From Paenibacillus caseinilyticus (lineage in GTDB: Bacteria; Bacillota; Bacilli; Paenibacillales; NBRC-103111): a stretch of 64,000 nucleotides of DNA. The stretch spans positions 62,001 to 126,000 of the forward strand of contig NZ_JAQAGY010000016.1 in NCBI RefSeq assembly GCF_027533645.1. Reading direction: 5' to 3'. The position numbers and the translations under genes were made by a program. Under the pieces are notes generated by a model. The model had not been told where the DNA came from and did not search any database. It saw only the letters and a program-made list of their open reading frames with translations. Below are positions 59,076 to 64,000 of the stretch, one piece after another (positions within the stretch are counted from its first letter, which is position 1; each line of letters starts with the position of its first letter).

Positions 59076-60810
59076 AGGTGACTTCCTCCTTTCCAAGCTG
59101 GGAGCGGTAAATATCCTGATAGACGGGGCTTCGCTCCATGAGCTCCGTGTGTGTGCCTTCGGCCGCAATCCGGCCGTCTTCGAGCACGAGAATGCGGTCG
59201 GCGTCGAGAACCGAGGAGATCCGCTGGGCGATCAGGATGCAGGTCGTCTCCGCCATAAGCTCTTTGAGCGCCCGCTGGATCCGCGACTCCGTTCCGAGAT
59301 CGACGGCGCTGGTGCTGTCGTCGAGAATGAGGATGGCCGGACGGAGCAGCAGGGCCCGCGCGATGGCGATCCGCTGCTTCTGTCCGCCGGAGAGGTTGAT
59401 CCCTCGCTGGCCGAGGACGGTATCGTAGCCTTCCGCGAAGCCGGCGATGAACTCGTGCGCTTCCGCTGCCCGGGCGGCCTTCTCGACTTCCTCCTGGGAA
59501 GCCTCCGGACGGCCGAACCGGATATTATCGCGGATCGTGCCGCTGAAGAGAATCGACTGCTGCAGCACCATACCGATGCGTCCGCGCAGGTGATGCAGGT
59601 CCATCTCCCGCACGTCCGTGCCATCGATGAGGACAGCGCCTTCCGCCGGGTCGTACAGCCTCGGGATGAGGCTGACCAGCGAGCTCTTGCCGGAACCGGT
59701 CGGGCCGAGGATGGCGAGCGTGCGCCCTGCCTCGGCGGTGAAGGACAGATCCTTCAGGACGAGCTCGCGGCGCCCTTCATTCTCATAGGAGAAAGAGACG
59801 TCCCGGAACTCCACGCGGCCGGCCGTAATGGCATCGTTCCGTGCTGCGTGCGGCTGCGTGATGTCCGCTTCGATCTCCATGACTTCATTGATCCGGTCGG
59901 CGGACGCCTTGGCCCGCGATATGAATACCATCATCATCCCCACCATGAGCAGAGAGAACAGCACCTGAGTGACATAGTTAATGAAAGCGACCAGATCGCC
60001 CACGGGCAGCGAGCCGCTCCACGTCTGCGCTCCGCCGAACCAGAGGACGGCGACGATAGAGACGTTCATAATCAGGGTCATGAGGGGCATATTCACTGCA
60101 ACGGCCCGTGCGGCCTTCAGCGCGATCGCCGTATAATCCTCGTTGGCGCGGCCGAACCGGGCTTCCTCGAAGGGGGCGCGCACGAAGGCTTTCACCACCC
60201 GGATGCCCGAGAAGTTCTCCTGAAGCACCGTATTCAGCCCGTCGAGCTTCTGCTGCACCTGCGAGAAGAGGGGGAACGAATAACGGATGAGCAGGAATAA
60301 GACCAGGAACAGCAGCGGGATGGCGACGGCCAGAATCAGGGCGAGTTTCGGCGAGATCGTCAGCGCCATAATCACGCTGCCAAGCGCGAGGAACGGAGCC
60401 CGTACCAGAATGCGCAGGGTCATCTGGACCAGATTCTGCAACTGGACGATATCCCCGGTCAGCCGCGTCACAAGGGAGCCTTCCTTGAACCGGTCGAGGT
60501 TCTTGTAGGAGAAGGTCTGCACCTTGCGGAATAGGGCTTCCCTAAGATCCGTCCCGAAGTTCTGGGCGGCGGTGCTGGAGAAGACCGTACATCCAATGCC
60601 GCCGGCGAGGCCGATAAGGGCATAGCCGAGCATGAGCAGGCCGGTCTGCCGGATATGGCCGAGGTCTCCTTTCATCACGCCGTCATTGACGATGCTGGCC
60701 ATGAGCTTCGGCTGCAGCAGGTCCATGTATACCTCGAGCAGCATGAGCAGGGGGGCAAGCAGAACGGCTTTCCAGTAAGGGCGCAGGTATACCATCAACT
60801 GTCTCATCAT
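59065..60810 (-). CDS. ABC exporter half-transporter with degenerate Walker B (heterodimer subunit 1)
   Basis: 581 residues. Six membrane helices (about 15-310) and an ATPase domain with Walker A GPTGSGKSS, intact signature LSGGQKQR, and Walker B ILILDDSTSAVD in which Asp replaces the catalytic Glu. It should form the degenerate site of the heterodimer. Homologues such as BmrC/YheI and LmrC export drugs. It starts ATGATG behind GGAGGTG; the first or second ATG may be used. Between marR and this gene lies a copy of the GGTTAGCCGGCTAAT palindrome. Confidence 0.92.
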   Translation of the reverse strand: MMRQLMVYLRPYWKAVLLAPLLMLLEVYMDLLQPKLMASIVNDGVMKGDLGHIRQTGLLMLGYALIGLAGGIGCTVFSSTAAQNFGTDLREALFRKVQTFSYKNLDRFKEGSLVTRLTGDIVQLQNLVQMTLRILVRAPFLALGSVIMALTISPKLALILAVAIPLLFLVLFLLIRYSFPLFSQVQQKLDGLNTVLQENFSGIRVVKAFVRAPFEEARFGRANEDYTAIALKAARAVAVNMPLMTLIMNVSIVAVLWFGGAQTWSGSLPVGDLVAFINYVTQVLFSLLMVGMMMVFISRAKASADRINEVMEIEADITQPHAARNDAITAGRVEFRDVSFSYENEGRRELVLKDLSFTAEAGRTLAILGPTGSGKSSLVSLIPRLYDPAEGAVLIDGTDVREMDLHHLRGRIGMVLQQSILFSGTIRDNIRFGRPEASQEEVEKAARAAEAHEFIAGFAEGYDTVLGQRGINLSGGQKQRIAIARALLLRPAILILDDSTSAVDLGTESRIQRALKELMAETTCILIAQRISSVLDADRILVLEDGRIAAEGTHTELMERSPVYQDIYRSQLGKEEVTYGG

Positions 60811-60874
60811 AATTCACCTCCAGAATAATCAAACGAAGATAGACAGGGTCCATCCTATGTGACGTTTGCCAGCC

Positions 60875-60889
60875 GGTTAGCCGGCTAAT
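60875..60889. promoter_or_regulatory. MarR-type operator between marR and the ABC genes
   Basis: GGTTAGCCGGCTAAT, containing the perfect palindrome TTAGCCGGCTAA (60877-60888). An identical 15-mer lies upstream of marR. Confidence 0.75.
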
Positions 60890-60892
60890 TAT

Positions 60893-61333
60893 TTATTCAT
60901 CCTCCGTTTCTTGCAAATTCTCGTACATCTGCAGAATCAGCCGGCGGAGCAGGAGCCTCTCTTCGGGGGAGATGCGGGCCATTGTCACTTGTTCCATCTC
61001 GCGCAGAGCCTCCCGCACGGCCGCATGCGCCAGCCGTCCTTTCTCCGTAAGGTACACGCGGGAGATCCGCTGGTCCTGCGGATCCGGGCGGCGTTCGAGG
61101 AGCCCTACCTTCGCCATCCGGTTGATCATCACCGTAAGCGTAGCGGGTTTGACGCGCAATTTGTCCGCGAGCTCATGCTGCCGCTGGCCGTCCTGCTCCG
61201 CGAGGTGGGTCAGCAGCGGAGGCTGTCCGGCATGCACTTCAAAATCCTGGATGTGCGCATGCACCCGGTGCTTATACAGCCGCATCACCCTCGAGATGAG
61301 GAAGGGAATGGAGTCGGATTCGTACACATTCAT
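60893..61333 (-). CDS. MarR family transcriptional regulator
   Basis: 146 residues, standard MarR length. Winged helix at about 50-105: QRQHELADKLRVKPATLTVMINRMAKVGLLERRPDPQDQR with the wing Arg-Asp motif (DPQDQR), flanked by helical dimerisation regions. As the first gene before two drug-exporter genes it probably represses the operon and responds to an exported compound. ATG at 61333. The TTAGCCGGCTAA palindrome lies 44 bases upstream and again 5 bases after its stop. Confidence 0.92.
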   Translation of the reverse strand: MNVYESDSIPFLISRVMRLYKHRVHAHIQDFEVHAGQPPLLTHLAEQDGQRQHELADKLRVKPATLTVMINRMAKVGLLERRPDPQDQRISRVYLTEKGRLAHAAVREALREMEQVTMARISPEERLLLRRLILQMYENLQETEDE

Positions 61334-61376
61334 CGAGGAACCTCTTTCTGCCGGGACCGGATCAAGGCCTTACTTT

Positions 61377-61391
61377 GGTTAGCCGGCTAAT
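61377..61391. promoter_or_regulatory. MarR-type operator upstream of marR
   Basis: GGTTAGCCGGCTAAT, identical to 60875-60889, positioned where the marR promoter is expected. Confidence 0.75.
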
Positions 61392-61498
61392 GAATAGTGT
61401 ACCCTCCGAGAGGCTCCCAGTCAAACCCCCAAGGATACATTTTTTTGCAAATTGGGGAAACTAATGAGGAAGGACCTTGCGGGAAGGGGGTGTACCGA

Positions 61499-61630
61499 AT
61501 GAGTCTGAGTGCAGGAGCGGAAGAGCAGGACTATACCGTCGAGCTGGAGAGCGTGGACGATGCGGCCCAAGGCGCTGCGGAAGATGAAACGGCTGATCCG
61601 GTTCATGTGGAGTGGGCAGGATATATTTAA
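61499..61630 (+). CDS. Possible small acidic protein
   Basis: 43 residues, very acidic, no cysteine and no membrane segment. Supported only by AAGGGGGTG before the ATG and an uninterrupted frame. No family recognised. It could be a chance frame. Confidence 0.35.
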   Translation: MSLSAGAEEQDYTVELESVDDAAQGAAEDETADPVHVEWAGYI

Positions 61631-61723
61631 CCGGCAGGGAGAGGGCAGCCTCTCCTTCTTTTGTGCGCGGACACTGACTCGGCCCCTCCCGATCGTACCC
61701 TCTTCGCTTCCCCGGCCCGTTTC

Positions 61724-61758
61724 TTGGCCCTCTTCCGGCGCGAGTGGTATACTATAAT
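61724..61758 (+). promoter_or_regulatory. Promoter of the helicase gene
   Basis: TTGGCC (61724-61729), 18-bp spacer, TATACT (61748-61753) with an extended TGG just before it; TATAAT at 61753-61758 is an overlapping alternative -10. Confidence 0.55.
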
Positions 61759-61794
61759 CCAGGAACTGGCGTTCGGAAAAGAGCTCGGTACGAA

Positions 61795-61806
61795 GGGGGG
61801 GGGGGG
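61795..61806 (+). repeat. Run of twelve G at the ribosome binding site of the helicase
   Basis: Twelve consecutive G end 4 bases before the start codon at 61811, forming or replacing the Shine-Dalgarno sequence. Homopolymer runs of this length are prone to slippage. Confidence 0.85.
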
Positions 61807-61810
61807 ACGT

Positions 61811-64000
61811 ATGCCGGCAGAGGTGAATCTGTCCGTGTGGGCTCTGGTCGAGTATGCCTACCGGAGCGGGAGTATCGTATCCGGCTTCCGGACGGCGGCA
61901 TCGCTTACGGAGGGGACGAAGGCACACAAACAGGTGCAGGAGGGTTACGGGGAAGAGGATCAGAAGGAAGTACATCTATCGGCCGTGCTGGAGCGGGAGG
62001 GCATCCGCTATTCTCTCGAGGGACGCTGCGACGGGCTGCTCCAAGACGGCACCGGCGTCACGATCGACGAGATCAAGTCCACTTCGGGCCGGCTCGGCGA
62101 CATTGCGGAGGACACATATCCCGTCCACTGGGCGCAGGCCGATTGCTATGCCTATATGTATGCGAAGCAGCAGGGATTGGAGCGGGTGGGCATCCGGCTG
62201 ACCTATGTCCAGATCGATACGGGAGAGCGCCTGCAGTTTGCCCGGGAGCGGTCGATGGAGGAACTCGAAGCGTTCATGGAGGAGACGCTGTCCCGCTATG
62301 CGCCTTATGCGGCGATGATGCTGCATCACGGGGAAGAACGGACGGCGAGCATCCGGCGTCTTCCGTTCCCGTTCCCGTCCTACCGGGAGGGGCAGCGGGC
62401 CTTCGCCGGAGCCGTATACAAGGCGATCCAGGGGGAGAAGCAGCTCTTCGTCCGGGCCCCGACGGGAACCGGCAAGACGATCTCGACGCTGTTCCCGGCC
62501 GTGAAGGCGATGGGAGAGGGACTGCTCTCACGGCTCTTCTACCTGACGGCCAAGACGATTACCCGGACGGTGGCGGAGGAAGCGTTCCTCCTCATGGAAG
62601 AAGGCGGCCTGCGGCTTAAGTGCGTGACGATCACCGCTAAGGACAAAGTGTGCTTCCAGGAGGAGACCCGCTGCACCCGAGAAGCTTGCCCGTTCGCGGA
62701 CGGCTACTATGACCGGATCAACGGGGCGGTGCTCGATCTGCTCTCGAACGAAACGCAGATGACCCGGGGGGTCATCGCGCGCTATGCGGAGAAGCACCGG
62801 GTGTGCCCGTTCGAGTTCTCGCTCGATGCGGCGTACGCGGCCGATGCCGTCATCTGCGATTATAACTATATCTTCGATCCCCGGGTGTCGCTCAAGCGGA
62901 CTTATGAAGAAGGCAGGCGGCGCACCGCGCTCCTCATCGACGAGGCCCACAATCTCGTGGACAGGGCCCGCGAGATGTTCTCGGCGGAAGTGGCGAAGTC
63001 CGCCTTCCTTGCCCTCCAGCGTGCCTACAAGGAGGCCCGTCCGGCGGTGGCCGAGGCGGCCAAGACCGTGAATGCCTGGTTCGTTGCCTGCCGCAAAGCG
63101 CAAGAGGGCCGGGAGCGCTCGGTCTCGCGGGAGGTGCCGGAAGACCTTCTTCGGCTGATGGAGACCTTCGGACACGAGGCGGAGGGAGAGCTCGTGTCCC
63201 CGTCGGCGGCTGCCGGAGCGGAGGAGGGGCAGCTGTTGCTCGATACGTATTTTGCCGTTCAGGGCTTCCTGCGTATCGCGGGCCTCTATAGTCCGCAGCA
63301 TCATGTGACTTATGCGGAGTGGGACCGCAAAGAAGTGCGGCTCAAGCTCTTCTGCGTCGATCCTTCCTCCCTGCTGCAGGGGATGGCCAAGGGGTACCGC
63401 TCCCTCGTGTATTTCTCCGCGACCTTCGCGCCGTTCTCCTATTATATGGAGATGCTGGGCGGCCGGCCGGAGGACTACGCCGTTACCGTTCCTTCTCCTT
63501 TCTCGCCCGGGCAGTGGGAGATCTCGCTGTATCCCTGGTCGACGAGATACAGGGACCGCGAGCGGACGAAGGACCGCATCATCTCCCTGATCCGCAGCCT
63601 GGCGGCTGAGAAGCCCGGCAATCATCTCGTGTTCTTTCCGTCATACGAGTATATGAAGCTCATCGGGGAAGTGCTGGCCGCAGGGGATGAGGCTTTGGCC
63701 GGACGGCTGCGGGTCCAATTGCCGGGCATGACGGAAGAAGACCGCGAGTGTTTCTTGAACGCGTTCGCAGCGGATTCTTCAGCCGGGGTCGTGGGACTGG
63801 CCGTGCTGGGAGGCATCTTCTCCGAGGGCATCGACCTGCGGGGAGACAGGCTGACAAGCGTAGTGATCGTAGGGGTAGGACTGCCGCAGATCTCGCTGGA
63901 GCGCAGCTTGATCCAGGAGCACTTCGACCGGGCGGGGGAGGGGAGGCGCGGCTTCGATTACGCCTATGTGATCCCGGGGATGAACAAGGTGCTTCAGGCC
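61811..64000 (+). CDS. Rad3/DinG-type ATP-dependent helicase with N-terminal PD-(D/E)XK-like domain (partial)
   Basis: At least 730 codons, open to the right edge. The N-terminal 200 residues contain YSLEGRCDGLL then VTIDEIKST (about 72-91), a PD-(D/E)XK-type nuclease pattern. The helicase begins with Walker A APTGTGKT at about 216-223; cysteines near 281, 288, 293 and about 336 (VCF, TRC, EAC, RVCPF) match the iron-sulphur cluster of XPD/DinG enzymes; the DEAH box LIDEAHN is at about 376-382. Motifs YFSATF and GIFSEGIDLRGD of the second motor domain follow. It is expected to unwind DNA 5' to 3' in repair; cleavage activity is inferred. The start follows a run of twelve G. Confidence 0.88.
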   Translation, partial: MPAEVNLSVWALVEYAYRSGSIVSGFRTAASLTEGTKAHKQVQEGYGEEDQKEVHLSAVLEREGIRYSLEGRCDGLLQDGTGVTIDEIKSTSGRLGDIAEDTYPVHWAQADCYAYMYAKQQGLERVGIRLTYVQIDTGERLQFARERSMEELEAFMEETLSRYAPYAAMMLHHGEERTASIRRLPFPFPSYREGQRAFAGAVYKAIQGEKQLFVRAPTGTGKTISTLFPAVKAMGEGLLSRLFYLTAKTITRTVAEEAFLLMEEGGLRLKCVTITAKDKVCFQEETRCTREACPFADGYYDRINGAVLDLLSNETQMTRGVIARYAEKHRVCPFEFSLDAAYAADAVICDYNYIFDPRVSLKRTYEEGRRRTALLIDEAHNLVDRAREMFSAEVAKSAFLALQRAYKEARPAVAEAAKTVNAWFVACRKAQEGRERSVSREVPEDLLRLMETFGHEAEGELVSPSAAAGAEEGQLLLDTYFAVQGFLRIAGLYSPQHHVTYAEWDRKEVRLKLFCVDPSSLLQGMAKGYRSLVYFSATFAPFSYYMEMLGGRPEDYAVTVPSPFSPGQWEISLYPWSTRYRDRERTKDRIISLIRSLAAEKPGNHLVFFPSYEYMKLIGEVLAAGDEALAGRLRVQLPGMTEEDRECFLNAFAADSSAGVVGLAVLGGIFSEGIDLRGDRLTSVVIVGVGLPQISLERSLIQEHFDRAGEGRRGFDYAYVIPGMNKVLQA

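Noticed and set aside
57123..59081. Long open frames opposite real genes (e.g. 57123-59081 plus, 58939-60300 plus, 36732-38396 minus, 18918-20534 minus, 17184-18767 minus, 26981-29200 minus)
   Set aside because: They mirror well-supported genes on the other strand, have low-complexity Arg/Pro/His-rich translations and lack ribosome binding sites; they result from high GC and codon periodicity.

Overview
The window looks like chromosomal DNA of a high-GC Paenibacillaceae bacterium, most likely Paenibacillus. Reasons: strong AGGAGG-type ribosome binding sites, SigA and SigD type promoters, many U-tracted terminators, GlpP-controlled glycerol genes, a yjlC-ndh-like pair, a cold-shock protein beside a YdjO-type protein, and CUT1-type sugar ABC transporters of the LplB/YtcP kind beside a membrane-anchored AraC regulator. 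No phage, complete insertion sequence, CRISPR array or replication origin was seen. Species is not decided from sequence alone.

Layout. 1-9.7 kb: end of a glycosylase-like gene, a small membrane protein, an AAC(3)-family acetyltransferase, a cystine-type symporter, an SDR oxidoreductase, a BlaI/M56 regulatory pair with a YceI gene that carries the same operator, an orphan lipoprotein sugar-binding protein, gluQ and tRNA-Asp. 10-21 kb: DUF1641-ndh, an HD-GYP protein, glpP, glpFK and glpD (both with GlpP-type leader terminators), a chemotaxis receptor with a SigD promoter, and csp plus ydjO. 22-34 kb: a stress membrane protein, an MDR reductase, then a class I cyclic di-GMP riboswitch in front of a 1769-residue secreted repeat protein, a second chemotaxis receptor with a SigD promoter, and a membrane GGDEF-EAL protein. 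34-39.6 kb: a Fur-boxed siderophore ATPase, a double-XRE regulator, a two-component system and a secreted seven-repeat protein.

39.8-51.7 kb is a pectin and hemicellulose-side-chain utilisation locus: AraC-type sensor regulator (divergent), binding protein, two permeases, GH43, an alpha/alpha-toroid-like protein, a broken GH105 remnant, GH28 and an esterase. 52-55.3 kb is a metal/peroxide stress group: two PerR/Fur-type regulators sharing a 7-1-7 operator, a winged-helix protein with a degenerate receiver, and a dps gene interrupted by an in-frame amber codon. 55-61.4 kb: small zinc-ribbon and membrane proteins, a DUF2500 protein, and a marR-ABC-ABC drug-export operon with identical palindromes before marR and before the first ABC gene. 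The window ends in a Rad3/DinG-like helicase with an N-terminal nuclease motif, preceded by a run of twelve G.

The strongest regulatory story is motility and surface life: cyclic di-GMP turnover proteins (HD-GYP, GGDEF-EAL), a riboswitch that reads the same messenger in front of a giant secreted protein, and SigD-driven receptors, all within about 20 kb.
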